Assembly: GCF_014201585.1 (NCBI RefSeq)
Contig: NZ_JACHES010000001.1
Location: 62,001 to 126,000 of the forward strand
DNA from: Anoxybacillus tengchongensis
GTDB lineage: Bacteria; Bacillota; Bacilli; Bacillales; Anoxybacillaceae
Length of the DNA stretch: 64,000 nt
Reading direction: 5' to 3'
This document shows, piece after piece, positions 26,598 to 36,675 of this stretch. The notes beneath the pieces were generated by a model, which was not told the DNA's origin, did no database searches, and saw only the letters and a program-made list of their open reading frames with translations. Each line of letters begins with the position of its first letter. Positions within the stretch are counted from its first letter, which is position 1. A program made the position numbers and the translations under genes.

Positions 26598-28751
26598 TTG
26601 AAGCAAATACAACAAGCTCAAAAGGCAAAGAAAAAGAAAAAACGAACGCAGTTGCCATTTCGATTAAATGTATTGTTTTTTGCTGTTTTTTTACTATTTT
26701 CTGCACTTATTTTACGATTAGGTGTGATCCAAATCGTTTACGGTGAGCAATATCGCAAGGAAGTAGAGCGTACGGAAAACGTCACTGTCAATACACCGGC
26801 GCCACGCGGGAAAATTTATGATCGCAACTATGAAGTCGTCGTTGATAACGAGCCACTCCATGCGATTACGTATACACGCACACAAACAACAAAAGCATCG
26901 GAAATGATTGAAGTAGCGAAAAAGTTAGCGATATACATTGAAAAGCCGACGGATCGTGTAACAGAACGGGACATAAAAGACTATTGGATTTTAACGAATG
27001 AGGAAAAAGCAAAAGAAAAAATTACAGAAAAAGAATGGAAACAGTTTCGCGCTAAAAAGTTAAAAGATAAAGATATTTATCGTCTGCAACTTGAACGTAT
27101 TACAGAAGAAGATGTAAAAATGATTAAGGAAAAGGAACTTGAAGTTGTTGCTATTTTTCGGGAAATGAATAGCGGATACGCTTTGACACCACAAATGATT
27201 AAAAATAACGGCGTGACGGATGAAGAGTATGCGGTTGTTAGCGAACATTTAGAAGAACTGCCTGGTGTAGATGTCACAACAGATTGGAATCGTCATTATG
27301 CATTTGGTGATACATTTCGTACAGTGCTCGGAAATATTACATCGTCAGAAGAAGGATTGCCACGTGAAAAGCTTGATTATTATTTGGCGCGCGATTATAA
27401 CCGAAATGATCGTGTAGGAAAAAGTTACATTGAAGCTCAATATGAAGATGTGTTGCGCGGGCAAAAGGCAAAAATTAAAAATGTGACCGATAAAGCAGGA
27501 AATATTATTGAAACGATTGAAATGTCGCAAGGACAGCGAGGCAAAGACATTGTATTAACGATCGACATGGAATTACAACAACGTGTCGAGAAAATTATTG
27601 AAGAAGAATTAATGACAATGAAACGGCGCGGTGGAACGGAATTGCTCGATCGTGCTTTTGTCGTGATGATGGACCCGAATACGGGAGAAATTTTATCGTT
27701 AGCCGGAAAACGGTACACACGTGATGAAAATGGGAAAGTAGTATTAAAAGATTATGCTCTTGGAACGATTACGTCAGCGTATGCGATGGGTTCAGCAGTA
27801 AAGGGAGCTACTGTATTAACAGGGTTTCAAACCGGTGTTATCCATCCTGGTACAGTACTCATTGATGAACCGTTATATATTAAAGGAACACCGACGAAAA
27901 AGTCGCATAGCGGTATTCGCCCAGGACCGATGAACGATTTAAAAGCGCTTGAAATGTCGTCGAACGTTTATATGTTTAAGACGGCAATTGCGATTGCTGG
28001 CTCTACGTATCGTCCGCATCAAGCGCTGCCGATTAAAAAAGAAGCATTTTCGATTATGCGAAGATACTTTAATCAGTTCGGTTTAGGAGTGAAAACAGGT
28101 ATTGATTTACCTGGAGAAATTATTGGATGGCCTGGACAAAGTACGCTTCCAGGACACTTGCTTGACTTAGCTATTGGACAGTTTGATGTATATACACCAA
28201 TTCAAATGGCACAATACGTTTCAACGATTGCTAACGGTGGATATCGCATTCAACCGCACGTTGTGAAAGAAATTCGTGAACCAATTAGTGAGAAAAATCA
28301 AATGGGAAACGTCATTTATTCGTTTGAACCGAAAGTGTTAAACCGAGTAGATATGAAAACTGAGTACATTGAACGCGTGCGTGAAGGATTTTATCGTGTC
28401 ATGCATGGTTCAAACGGAACAGCGCGTGCCTTTTTCGCAAATGCTCCTTATGATCCAGCAGGAAAAACAGGAACCGCACAGGCGTTTTACGATGGACCGA
28501 TCAAATCAAGACGGATGACGCCAACGTACAATTTGACGTTAGTTGGGTTTGCCCCTTACAACAACCCAGAAGTGGCGTTTGCCGTCGTTGTGCCTTGGGT
28601 ATACCAAAATGCAAAAAACCATTATCCGATCAATAACTACATCGGGAGAAAAATTTTAGATGCATATTTTGAATTAAAAAAACAGCGCCAATTAGGACAA
28701 CCATCTTCTACTGAATCGTTGAATAATGGTGAGGAAACAATGGAAAGATAG
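26598..28751 (+). CDS. pbpA: Class B penicillin-binding protein PBP2A
   Basis: A 717-residue transpeptidase that crosslinks wall peptidoglycan during cell elongation. A Lys-rich cytoplasmic tail precedes one membrane helix (LNVLFFAVFLLFSALILRLGV), then the dimerisation domain and transpeptidase with SxxK (SAVK in AMGSAVKGAT), SxN (SSN in MSSNVYMFK) and KTG (AGKTGTAQAF). TTG 26598 follows a perfect aaaggaggtg. Order sodA-yqgE-pbpA-pstS is that of B. subtilis. Confidence 0.95.
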   Translation: MKQIQQAQKAKKKKKRTQLPFRLNVLFFAVFLLFSALILRLGVIQIVYGEQYRKEVERTENVTVNTPAPRGKIYDRNYEVVVDNEPLHAITYTRTQTTKASEMIEVAKKLAIYIEKPTDRVTERDIKDYWILTNEEKAKEKITEKEWKQFRAKKLKDKDIYRLQLERITEEDVKMIKEKELEVVAIFREMNSGYALTPQMIKNNGVTDEEYAVVSEHLEELPGVDVTTDWNRHYAFGDTFRTVLGNITSSEEGLPREKLDYYLARDYNRNDRVGKSYIEAQYEDVLRGQKAKIKNVTDKAGNIIETIEMSQGQRGKDIVLTIDMELQQRVEKIIEEELMTMKRRGGTELLDRAFVVMMDPNTGEILSLAGKRYTRDENGKVVLKDYALGTITSAYAMGSAVKGATVLTGFQTGVIHPGTVLIDEPLYIKGTPTKKSHSGIRPGPMNDLKALEMSSNVYMFKTAIAIAGSTYRPHQALPIKKEAFSIMRRYFNQFGLGVKTGIDLPGEIIGWPGQSTLPGHLLDLAIGQFDVYTPIQMAQYVSTIANGGYRIQPHVVKEIREPISEKNQMGNVIYSFEPKVLNRVDMKTEYIERVREGFYRVMHGSNGTARAFFANAPYDPAGKTGTAQAFYDGPIKSRRMTPTYNLTLVGFAPYNNPEVAFAVVVPWVYQNAKNHYPINNYIGRKILDAYFELKKQRQLGQPSSTESLNNGEETMER

Positions 28752-28762
28752 AAGAAAGCGAA

Positions 28763-28821
28763 TTTACAAAAGCTTAACATTTGTTTAAAACGAATTTAAT
28801 ACGTGTCCATTATTCTATAAT
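28763..28821 (+). promoter_or_regulatory. PhoP boxes and -10 of the pst operon
   Basis: Four hexamers TTTACA, TTAACA, TTAAAA and TTAATA start at 28763, 28774, 28785 and 28796, exactly 11 bp apart, as in PhoP-activated promoters. TATAAT follows at 28816-28821. No separate good -35 is seen, fitting an activator-dependent promoter induced by phosphate starvation. Confidence 0.85.
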
Positions 28822-28866
28822 TCGTGAAGCAAAAATTATTGAAAAAAAGTAGGGGGAAATCAAAAG

Positions 28867-29829
28867 ATGAAGAAAAACAAATGGTTTGCACTCGCAGGAA
28901 TGACAAGCGCTGTATTAGCATTTACAACAGCATGTGGTGGTGGCGCTCAACAAGGCGGTGAAGATGGTGGCGAAGCATTAAGTGGTAACGTTGTTGTTGA
29001 TGGATCTTCTACTGTTTATCCAATTGTTGAGGCTGCCGCTGAAGCATATGCGGGTGAACAACCAGATGTGAAAGTGTCTGTTGGTTTGTCCGGAACAGGT
29101 GGCGGATTTGAAAAGTTTACGAAAGGCGAAACAGACTTTTCAAACGCTTCTCGTCCAATTAAAGAAGAAGAAAAGAAAGCTGCTGAGCAAAACGGCATTC
29201 AATTTGAAGAGTTTCAAATTGCGTTCGATGGTCTTTCCGTTTTAGTGCATAAAGATAACGATTGGGTTGATTATTTAACAGTCGATGAGCTAAAGAAAAT
29301 TTTTACATCTGGCGCAGTGAACGGAGATGACAAAGTCAAGTGGTCAGATATTCGTCCAGAATGGCCAAATGAAGAAATTAAATTATTCTCACCAGGACAT
29401 GACTCAGGTACGTTTGACTACTTTGATGAAGTCATTTTAGATGGACAACCGTTAAACAAAACAGCACAATTATCCGAAGACGATAACGTCCTTGTTCAAG
29501 GGATTGCAGGAGATAAAAATGCGCTTGGTTACTTCGGATTTGCGTACTACATCGAAAATAAAGATAAATTGAAAGCTGTACCAATCGATGGTGGAAATGG
29601 TCCGATCGAGCCAACACATGAAACGATCCAAAGCGGTGAATATGCACCATTATCTCGTCCATTATTTACGTATGTGAGCGTAAAAGCGTTAAAAGAAAAA
29701 GCGCAAGTGTATGATTTTGCGAAATTTTTGTTAGAGAACGGTGCAGAGTTTGCTGAAGAAGTTGGTTACGTAGCGCTTCCAAAAGAAAAGTACGATGAGC
29801 AATTGAAAAAGCTTGAAGAATTGAAATAA
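28867..29829 (+). CDS. pstS: Phosphate ABC transporter substrate-binding lipoprotein
   Basis: A 320-residue phosphate-binding lipoprotein. The signal peptide ends at the lipobox TTAC with C23; a Gly-rich spacer follows. Phosphate-binding loops are visible in DGSSTVYPI, SGTGGGFEKF and GHDSGTFDYF. It captures Pi outside the membrane for PstCAB. aagtaggggg precedes ATG 28867. A stem-loop with no T-tract separates it from pstC, which may let pstS mRNA accumulate. Confidence 0.97.
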   Translation: MKKNKWFALAGMTSAVLAFTTACGGGAQQGGEDGGEALSGNVVVDGSSTVYPIVEAAAEAYAGEQPDVKVSVGLSGTGGGFEKFTKGETDFSNASRPIKEEEKKAAEQNGIQFEEFQIAFDGLSVLVHKDNDWVDYLTVDELKKIFTSGAVNGDDKVKWSDIRPEWPNEEIKLFSPGHDSGTFDYFDEVILDGQPLNKTAQLSEDDNVLVQGIAGDKNALGYFGFAYYIENKDKLKAVPIDGGNGPIEPTHETIQSGEYAPLSRPLFTYVSVKALKEKAQVYDFAKFLLENGAEFAEEVGYVALPKEKYDEQLKKLEELK

Positions 29830-29840
29830 CAAAACATAAA

Positions 29841-29876
29841 AAGATGAGAAGCGATGTCATCGTTGCTTCTCATCTT
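29841..29876 (+). other. pstS-pstC intergenic stem-loop
   Basis: AAGATGAGAAGC (29841-29852) and GCTTCTCATCTT (29865-29876) form a 12-bp stem. No T-tract follows, so it is more likely an mRNA-stabilising or processing structure, or a leaky terminator, than a full stop. Confidence 0.65.
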
Positions 29877-29906
29877 GCCATGAAATTGGAAAGGGGTTTT
29901 CATATT

Positions 29907-30857
29907 ATGGCGATGACAGACGGGAATCGTTCATATTCTGTCCGTGACATGATTAAAGAAAATAAAAAAAAGCAAAGCGGACAGCAGTTTGTTGAATGGT
30001 TAATGCCAAAATTGTTACTATTGACAGCAACCATTTCTGTTTTAACGACAATCGGTATTTTATTTACATTGTTATTTGAAACGTTTGTTTTCTTTGAACG
30101 AGTATCTATTGTTGAATTTTTAACGAGCAAAGAATGGCTTCCGTGGGATGAAAAAACAGGCTCGTTTGGTGTGGCACCGCTTGTGACAGGAACGCTGTTA
30201 ACAACAGCGATTGCGATGGTTGTTGCGATTCCAATCGGTTTAGCTTCAGCGATTTACTTGAGTGAGTATGCGTCTGAGAAAGCACGAAAAATATTAAAAC
30301 CGATATTAGAAGTGTTGGCAGGCATTCCGACGATTGTATACGGATTTTTCGCATTAACGTTTGTTACCCCTCTTTTGCAAAAAATAATTCCAAATTTAGG
30401 GATTTTTAACGCGTTAAGTCCAGGGCTTGTTATGGGTATCATGATTATTCCGATGGTTGCTTCTTTATCTGAAGATGCGATGAGTTCCGTGCCAAACTCC
30501 ATTCGTGAAGGAGCCCTCGGTCTCGGTTCAACAAAGTTAGAAGTAGCCCTAAAAGTCGTCCTTCCTGCAGCGACGTCAGGTATTGCGGCGTCATTTATGC
30601 TGGCAATTTCTCGTGCTGTCGGCGAAACGATGATTGTAGCAGTAGCGGGTGGTTCATCTCCTGTCTTTACGTTTGATGTAACGAAGTCGATTCAAACGTT
30701 AACGGCATATATTGTCCAAGTAACAACAGGAGATGCTGGATACGGCACGACGGTTTATTACAGTATTTATGCGGTCGGTATGACGCTGTTTTTGTTTACA
30801 TTAGCCATGAACTTACTCGCACAATACATTTCTCGTCGCTTTAGGGAGGAGTATTAA
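29907..30857 (+). CDS. pstC: Phosphate ABC transporter permease PstC
   Basis: A 316-residue permease with six helices; the EAA loop is around REGALGLGSTKLEVALKVVLPAATSGI. It forms the channel with PstA. I chose ATG 29907 after ggaaagggg; the longer frame from 29844 would be translated from the stem-loop. The stop is 2 nt before pstA. Confidence 0.95.
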   Translation: MAMTDGNRSYSVRDMIKENKKKQSGQQFVEWLMPKLLLLTATISVLTTIGILFTLLFETFVFFERVSIVEFLTSKEWLPWDEKTGSFGVAPLVTGTLLTTAIAMVVAIPIGLASAIYLSEYASEKARKILKPILEVLAGIPTIVYGFFALTFVTPLLQKIIPNLGIFNALSPGLVMGIMIIPMVASLSEDAMSSVPNSIREGALGLGSTKLEVALKVVLPAATSGIAASFMLAISRAVGETMIVAVAGGSSPVFTFDVTKSIQTLTAYIVQVTTGDAGYGTTVYYSIYAVGMTLFLFTLAMNLLAQYISRRFREEY

Positions 30858-30859
30858 TC

Positions 30860-31741
30860 ATGGGAAAATTAATTGATAAGCAACGTGTCGTTCAACATAT
30901 GAACGGTCGCCTATTACGCAATAACGTGCTAAAGTTTTTATTTTTCTTAGCAACATTGTTTGGGCTTATTGTTCTCGTTGTGCTTCTATATCGGATACTC
31001 ACTCAAGCAATTGGCTGGCTAAATCTCGACTTTTTAAACAACTTTCCATCCCGTCGTCCAGAGAACGCAGGAATTAAAGCGGGATTAGTTGGGTCACTAT
31101 GGTTGATGGTTATCGTTGCGCCTGTTTCTCTCATTCTTGGAGTGGGAACAGCAATTTATTTAGAGGAGTATGCAAAAAAAAATCGTTTTACTGATTTTAT
31201 TCAAACGAACATTTCCAACTTAGCAGGCGTTCCTTCCATCGTATTCGGGTTGCTCGGTTTGACTATTTTCGTTCGTGAACTGAATTTAGGTCGTAGCATT
31301 CTTGCAGCAGGTTTAACGATGAGTTTGCTCGTTTTACCTGTCATCGTCGTTGCAGCACAAGAGGCCATTCGCGCCGTGCCAAATCAATTGCGAGAAGCAT
31401 CGTATGGTATGGGAGCAACGAAATGGCAAACGATTTATCGCATCGTTCTTCCAGCATCGATTCCTGGTATTTTGACAGGTAGCATTTTAGCTTTATCTCG
31501 TGCCATCGGTGAAACGGCACCGCTTGTTGTTTTAGGTATCCCAACGTTTTTAGCATATTTGCCACGCGGTATTTTGGACACATTTACTGTAATGCCGATG
31601 CAAATTTACAACTGGACGTCACGTCCACAAGCGGATTTCCAAAACGTAGCGGCAGCAGGAATCGTCGTATTGCTCGTTGTGCTAATTTTTATGAACTCGA
31701 TTGCCATTTTCATTCGCAACAAGTTTCAAAAACGTTATTAA
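30860..31741 (+). CDS. pstA: Phosphate ABC transporter permease PstA
   Basis: A 293-residue permease, six helices, with the EAA loop REASYGMGATKWQTIYRIVLPASIPGI. It pairs with PstC. ggaggagt near the end of pstC supplies the ribosome binding site. It shares the operon with pstB after 26 nt. Confidence 0.96.
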   Translation: MGKLIDKQRVVQHMNGRLLRNNVLKFLFFLATLFGLIVLVVLLYRILTQAIGWLNLDFLNNFPSRRPENAGIKAGLVGSLWLMVIVAPVSLILGVGTAIYLEEYAKKNRFTDFIQTNISNLAGVPSIVFGLLGLTIFVRELNLGRSILAAGLTMSLLVLPVIVVAAQEAIRAVPNQLREASYGMGATKWQTIYRIVLPASIPGILTGSILALSRAIGETAPLVVLGIPTFLAYLPRGILDTFTVMPMQIYNWTSRPQADFQNVAAAGIVVLLVVLIFMNSIAIFIRNKFQKRY

Positions 31742-31767
31742 TTGCGCGTTGAAAGGGGAACTTACTA

Positions 31768-32580
31768 ATGGAATTAACAGTTGTGAAAGAACGTAAAAAT
31801 AAACAAGTTGAAGAACGAAGCGAAAAAAATGTTGTGTATCGGACGAAAAACTTAAATTTATGGTACGGGGAACATCACGCGTTAAAAAATATTGACTTAG
31901 ATATTTACGAAAATGAAGTCACAGCTATTATCGGTCCGTCAGGTTGCGGAAAGTCAACGTATATTAAAACGTTGAACCGAATGATTGAGCTTGTGCCAAG
32001 CGTACGTACATCTGGGGAAATTACGTATCGTGGTCGCAATATTTTTGATAAATCGTACCGTGTCGAAGAATTGCGTACACAAGTTGGTATGGTATTCCAA
32101 AAGCCAAATCCGTTCCCGAAATCAATTTATGATAACGTGGCATACGGTCCGCGTATTCACGGTATTCGCGATAAGAAAATTTTAGACGAGATCGTTGAAA
32201 GAAGCTTACGTGGTGCTGCGATTTGGGATGAGGTAAAAGACCGTTTGCATACGAATGCATATGGACTTTCTGGAGGACAACAACAACGCTTATGTATTGC
32301 GCGCTGTTTAGCAATTGAGCCAGATGTTATTTTAATGGACGAACCGACATCTGCCCTTGACCCCATTTCAACATTAAAAGTAGAAGAGCTTGTGCAAGAG
32401 TTAAAGAAAAACTACAGTATTATTATCGTTACACATAACATGCAACAGGCGGCGCGTATTTCTGATAAAACAGCATTTTTCTTAAATGGTGAAGTCATCG
32501 AATATAGCGACACAGATAAACTATTCTCAAATCCAGATGACAAACGAACAGAAGACTACATTACAGGTCGATTTGGATAA
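31768..32580 (+). CDS. pstB: Phosphate ABC transporter ATP-binding protein PstB
   Basis: A 270-residue ATPase: Walker [11 protein letters not shown]-loop [12 protein letters not shown] (characteristic of PstB), signature LSGGQQQR, Walker [13 protein letters not shown]. The first 20 residues are a polar extension. Only one pstB is present, whereas B. subtilis has pstBA and pstBB. A hairpin terminator separates it from phoU. Confidence 0.96.
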   Translation: MELTVVKERKNKQVEERSEKNVVYRTKNLNLWYGEHHALKNIDLDIYENEVTAIIGPSGCGKSTYIKTLNRMIELVPSVRTSGEITYRGRNIFDKSYRVEELRTQVGMVFQKPNPFPKSIYDNVAYGPRIHGIRDKKILDEIVERSLRGAAIWDEVKDRLHTNAYGLSGGQQQRLCIARCLAIEPDVILMDEPTSALDPISTLKVEELVQELKKNYSIIIVTHNMQQAARISDKTAFFLNGEVIEYSDTDKLFSNPDDKRTEDYITGRFG

Positions 32581-32614
32581 AAAAAATCGTGCGGGTGCGC
32601 TCGCACGATTTTTT
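32581..32614 (+). terminator. Terminator after pstB
   Basis: AAAATCGTGCG and CGCACGATTTTTT form a strong stem (core 32586-32593 / 32602-32609) with T-tract. phoU may therefore be reduced or have its own promoter. Confidence 0.75.
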
Positions 32615-32640
32615 CAAAATGATAAAAAGGGGGAGTGAAT

Positions 32641-33300
32641 ATGTCTGTACGTGAAAAATTTGATTACGACTTACAAACGTTGCGAGATCAATTATTACAA
32701 CTGGGAAGTTTGACGGAAATTGCCTTAACTCAGTCGTTTGAAGCGTTAAAAACAAAAAATAACGATTTAGCATTGCAAGTGCTTGAAAATGATACAAAAA
32801 TTGATTTACTTGATGAAGAAATTAACGACTTCGCCATTTTACTAATTGCGAAACAACAACCAGTTGCAATCGATTTGCGCCGAATTATTGTCGCCATTAA
32901 AATTGCAACGGACGTTGAACGGATGGCAGACTTTGCTGTTAATATCGCAAAATCAGCCATTCGAATTGGAGAACAGCCGTTTGTTATGTCATTAAATAAG
33001 TTAGAAAAAATGCATGAAATGGCAGTCAATATGCTTTCGTTAACGTTAAAAGCGTATTACGAAGAAGATGTCATCGTGGCTAAAAAAGTAGCCGACATGG
33101 ATGATGAAGTCGATCGCTTGTACGGTGAAACGATTCGGGAGTTGCTAGAGCGCACTAAAGCACATCCAGATGCGATGTCGCAAATTACGCAACTGTCGTT
33201 CACAGCACGTTACATTGAGCGCATTGCCGACCATGCGACAAACATTGCTGAAAACGTGTTTTATTTAGTGAAGGGAAAACATTATGATTTAAACGATTAA
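32641..33300 (+). CDS. phoU: Phosphate uptake regulator PhoU
   Basis: A 219-residue all-helical protein made of two PhoU repeats, each with the E/DxxxD metal-binding motif (for example DVERMADFAVNIAKSA and YIERIADHATNIAENV). PhoU links the Pst transporter to PhoR signalling or limits uptake. B. subtilis lacks phoU next to its pst operon, so this is a difference. ATG 32641 follows aaaggggg; GTG 32635 is a two-codon longer option. Confidence 0.95.
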   Translation: MSVREKFDYDLQTLRDQLLQLGSLTEIALTQSFEALKTKNNDLALQVLENDTKIDLLDEEINDFAILLIAKQQPVAIDLRRIIVAIKIATDVERMADFAVNIAKSAIRIGEQPFVMSLNKLEKMHEMAVNMLSLTLKAYYEEDVIVAKKVADMDDEVDRLYGETIRELLERTKAHPDAMSQITQLSFTARYIERIADHATNIAENVFYLVKGKHYDLND

Positions 33301-33305
33301 AGCAA

Positions 33306-33336
33306 AAGGATGTCCGACGTTGGACATCCTTATTTT
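33306..33336. terminator. Terminator phoU / yqzC
   Basis: AAGGATGTCC (33306-33315) and GGACATCCTT (33322-33331) with TATTTTG after; it serves the converging genes. Confidence 0.75.
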
Positions 33337-33752
33337 GTTATGTTTCGTGCGATTTGTTCATATGACATGTCGCTTGTGACAACATACGTTCCTGGGCGCA
33401 GTGCACGCGTTAAGTGATGTGTATCAAGATAAGTTAAAAATGATTGAGCATTATCAATAATATGGGCTTGCTCAAGCCGTCTAGCGATGTCTCGACTTGC
33501 TTCACCTTTAGCAATGGTCAGCGTATAAATGTATGTTTCTTTTTTCGTTTCTTTTTTCGTTTCTTTTTTCGTTTCTTTTTTTAATTTTTCTAGTTTTTCA
33601 GCTAGTTCATTTCGTTCCGTAATGAGCTGTTCATATTGTTTCTGGCTGATGGCATCGTTTTGTCGCTGTTCATCAGTTATATAATGAACGATAGCCAGTG
33701 TTGTTGTAGCGAACAACATCCCAGCCGCAAATGCACGTGTTGTTCTTTTCAT
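33330..33752 (-). CDS. yqzC: YqzC-like membrane-anchored protein with KKET repeats
   Basis: A 140-residue protein with an N-terminal helix (RAFAAGMLFATTTLAIVHYI), a predicted coiled coil (KQYEQLITERNELAEKLEKL), four KKET units from a 12-bp DNA repeat, then a domain (IAKGEASRDIARRLEQAHII) that resembles the LysM-like part of MltG-type endolytic transglycosylases. That resemblance is inference. It overlaps yqzD by 4 nt. B. subtilis has yqzC and yqzD at this place. Confidence 0.75.
   Translation of the reverse strand: MKRTTRAFAAGMLFATTTLAIVHYITDEQRQNDAISQKQYEQLITERNELAEKLEKLKKETKKETKKETKKETYIYTLTIAKGEASRDIARRLEQAHIIDNAQSFLTYLDTHHLTRALRPGTYVVTSDMSYEQIARNITK
33535..33582. repeat. 12-bp tandem repeat within yqzC
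   Basis: Four copies of a 12-mer (plus strand gtttcttttttc) from 33535 to 33582, the last copy imperfect. It encodes KKET in the minus-strand gene and keeps the frame on gain or loss of a unit. Confidence 0.9.
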
Positions 33753-34066
33753 TGATCATTCCTCGCGATCATGATATTCACCTCATCTATCGGCATGTTA
33801 AGCTTACGAGCAATTTGTTCTTTTGTCCATCCTTGTTTATATAAGTACCATATTTGCTCTTCATTTGAAAATGACTCGATTCCGATAAGCAATTCTTCTT
33901 CAAGCACTTTGACTTTCTTTTTTATTTCGTATAATTGTTGCATTGTCGATAATGTCAACTGCTCGACTTGTTCTTCTACTTCTTTGACACGATCTTTTTG
34001 AAAAAAAGAAATCAACAACAGTATGATAGCAAAAGAAACGAGCCCAATAAATGTATATTCGATCAT
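33749..34066 (-). CDS. yqzD: YqzD-like membrane protein with HTH motif
   Basis: A 105-residue protein: an N-terminal membrane helix (YTFIGLVSFAIILLLISFF), a coiled coil (DRVKEVEEQVEQL onward), and a C-terminal helix-turn-helix (LYKQGWTKEQIARKLNMPIDEVNIMI). It could be a membrane-tethered DNA-binding or protein-interaction module; function unknown. ATG 34066 follows ggggtga by 5 nt; GTG 34075 lies within that site. Its stop overlaps the yqzC start (ATGA). Confidence 0.78.
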   Translation of the reverse strand: MIEYTFIGLVSFAIILLLISFFQKDRVKEVEEQVEQLTLSTMQQLYEIKKKVKVLEEELLIGIESFSNEEQIWYLYKQGWTKEQIARKLNMPIDEVNIMIARNDQ

Positions 34067-34210
34067 GTTTGTCACCCCACTTTATTATACATAGGAATGT
34101 AGCAACCATGCATCATTTTCATGTAAAATCGACAATTTTCGTATATTGTCCGCATGTAGCTGTCATGATATGATGGAAAAAAGTGTGCTTTCACTTGGGG
34201 GGGATATGTT

Positions 34211-36595
34211 GTGAAAGCGGTCATTATGGCAGGGGGAAGAGGAACGCGGTTACGCCCGTTAACTTGCCATGTTCCGAAGCCGATCGTACCAATAATGAAT
34301 AAGCCTGTAATGGAGTACAGTATTGAATGGTTAAAACAATATGGAATTACAGATATTGCTGTAACTGTTCAATATTTAAGCGACGAAATTATTGAATATT
34401 TTGGGGATGGACGACGATTTGGTGTACATCTTCATTATTTTGAAGAGACGACACCACTCGGAACGGCAGGAAGTGTAAAACATGCTCAGTCTTTTTTAGA
34501 CGATACGTTTGTTGTCATTAGTGCCGATACGTTGACGACCATTCATTTACAACAAGCGATAAATTTTCATTTCTCCAAACAAGCATTAGTTACCGTTCTT
34601 ATGCACCACGAAGCGACTCCTCTTTCATACGGTGGAATTGTGACAGATCGAAACGGAAAAATCATTCATTTTGTCGAAAAACCAAAATGGAATGAAGTAT
34701 GTAGCGATTTAGTGAATACAGGCATTTACATTTGCCATCCAGCAATTTTTAATTATATGCCCGAACATCCACCTTACGACTTTAGTCAACATATTTTTCC
34801 ACATCTCATTCAACAAGGGTACCCGATATATGGCTATCAGGCGGATGGATATTGGTCTGACATTGGTGTCATTGAACAATATCATCAAACACATATCGAT
34901 TTATTACGGCAACGTTTCGTTTCTTCTCACTATAAAGAGATAGCTCCTGATGTATGGGCCGGTGAGGGAGTTCATGTTGCACAAGGGGTAAAATTAGAAG
35001 GACCGCTTCTTCTTGGAGATGATGTGCGTATTGATGCACATGCAACGATTGGACCATACACGGTAGTTGGTCCACGTTCAGTTGTTAGCAAATACGCATC
35101 GTTAAAGCGATCAATTGTTTGGTCAGATGTGTATATTGATGAGCATAGTGAATTACGAGGAGCCATTGTGGCAAATGATGTGTACATCGGTAAAAAAAAT
35201 GAAATATTTGATTACGCAGTCATTGGAGCAAAGTGTAAATTAGAAAATAAAGTAAAAGTACAGCATGCTGTTAAAATTTGGCCGAATAAAACAATTACAG
35301 AAAAAACAAAAGTGAAAGATTCGGTCGTATGGGGGGGAAAACGACCGAACCTATTGTTTCGTCAAAACGGGATAAGCATGCGTGCACATGTCGATGCCCA
35401 TCCGCTATTTATCACACAACTGGCTTTGGCGTATAGTAGTCTGCTTGAAAAAGGAAGTCGAATATTAATTGGCTTTGACGATCAACCGTTTTCTAAAGCA
35501 TTTGGGACGTTGTTTGCTCAATGTTTGCATATGTATGGTATGTACACGAATATATACGATGGAGGATATTTGCCTGCTTTTCGTTATATCATTCCTCACA
35601 AATGGTATGACGGTGGAGTATTTATCACAATGAATGAACATGGTGAGGTGATTATTGACATACATGATGAATACGGATTTCCCATTGATCGAACGATGGA
35701 ACGGGCTATTGCACAACAAATGGAACATGAACATTACATGTTGGCGATCGAAATGGGTGGAGCAATGGACGAAAAAGAAAACGATGACATGTATATTCGC
35801 GCATTGCGTGAATGGATTGCTTTTTCTTCATCGGAGCAATGGAAAGTTGTTGTCGCTAGCCCTCTTCTATTTCGGGACATCATTCATCATACACTTCAGT
35901 CGTTTGCTATTGAAGTCATTTGGACAGAAAATTGCGATGATGAACATATTCGGGAGCAAATAAAGCATGAACAAGCGCAGTTTGCGATTGTGTTTGACCA
36001 TTCGGGGGAGCGTTTTCGTATTTTTGATGGGCAAGGGATCACATTGACGAAAGAAGAAATGATTTCACTGCATGTATTAGTGTCTCTTTTATGTAGTGAA
36101 ACGAAAAAAGTAGCAGTTCCTACTTGGGCACCGTCTGTGTTACACACGTTAGCAGAACGGCTATATGGCGATATTGTGTATGTTAAAGATACGAGACGAG
36201 AGTTTTTACTTGCACATCATCATGAACCGTTTCATTTTTATTTTGATGGGCTGTATGCATGTGTACAACTGTTGCATTTGTTGTCTATGGAACGTTGTTC
36301 GCTTCGTACCATTGTATCGTCCATTCCAACGATTCATTTATCGTGCCGTGATGTTTATTGTCCATGGGATGAACGGGCGGCTGTTATGCGTAAATTGTTA
36401 GAAGAATCGTATGACAAGCATGTAGATTTTACAGATGGCATGAAAGTGTATCATGAAGACGGAGCATGGACACTCATTTTACCAAAAATAGATGAACCGA
36501 CATTGACCATTTATTCTCAAGCAACGAATGCCCAAAAAGCAAAAGAATATACAAAATACTATATAAAGAAAATTCGGCAATATCAAAACGTATAA
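34211..36595 (+). CDS. Sugar nucleotidyltransferase / phosphomannomutase-like fusion
   Basis: A 794-residue two-part protein. Residues 1-230 form an NTP transferase ([11 protein letters not shown] near residue 9, FVEKPKW), typical of glucose- or mannose-1-phosphate enzymes. Residues 250-370 form a left-handed beta-helix. Residues 380-790 resemble phosphohexomutases, but the catalytic SHNP serine loop reads ITMNEHGE (about 472-479) and the metal loop DxDxDR reads DHSGER (about 596-601), so the mutase half may be inactive. GTG 34211 follows gggggg. It stands alone; its sugar pathway is unknown. Confidence 0.85.
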   Translation: MKAVIMAGGRGTRLRPLTCHVPKPIVPIMNKPVMEYSIEWLKQYGITDIAVTVQYLSDEIIEYFGDGRRFGVHLHYFEETTPLGTAGSVKHAQSFLDDTFVVISADTLTTIHLQQAINFHFSKQALVTVLMHHEATPLSYGGIVTDRNGKIIHFVEKPKWNEVCSDLVNTGIYICHPAIFNYMPEHPPYDFSQHIFPHLIQQGYPIYGYQADGYWSDIGVIEQYHQTHIDLLRQRFVSSHYKEIAPDVWAGEGVHVAQGVKLEGPLLLGDDVRIDAHATIGPYTVVGPRSVVSKYASLKRSIVWSDVYIDEHSELRGAIVANDVYIGKKNEIFDYAVIGAKCKLENKVKVQHAVKIWPNKTITEKTKVKDSVVWGGKRPNLLFRQNGISMRAHVDAHPLFITQLALAYSSLLEKGSRILIGFDDQPFSKAFGTLFAQCLHMYGMYTNIYDGGYLPAFRYIIPHKWYDGGVFITMNEHGEVIIDIHDEYGFPIDRTMERAIAQQMEHEHYMLAIEMGGAMDEKENDDMYIRALREWIAFSSSEQWKVVVASPLLFRDIIHHTLQSFAIEVIWTENCDDEHIREQIKHEQAQFAIVFDHSGERFRIFDGQGITLTKEEMISLHVLVSLLCSETKKVAVPTWAPSVLHTLAERLYGDIVYVKDTRREFLLAHHHEPFHFYFDGLYACVQLLHLLSMERCSLRTIVSSIPTIHLSCRDVYCPWDERAAVMRKLLEESYDKHVDFTDGMKVYHEDGAWTLILPKIDEPTLTIYSQATNAQKAKEYTKYYIKKIRQYQNV

Positions 36596-36675
36596 AATTC
36601 ATATGGAAATTGTTTAAGAAAAATGATATGATGGAAAGGTGTGATTATAATACTTTTGTTTGGAGGGAAAGAACA

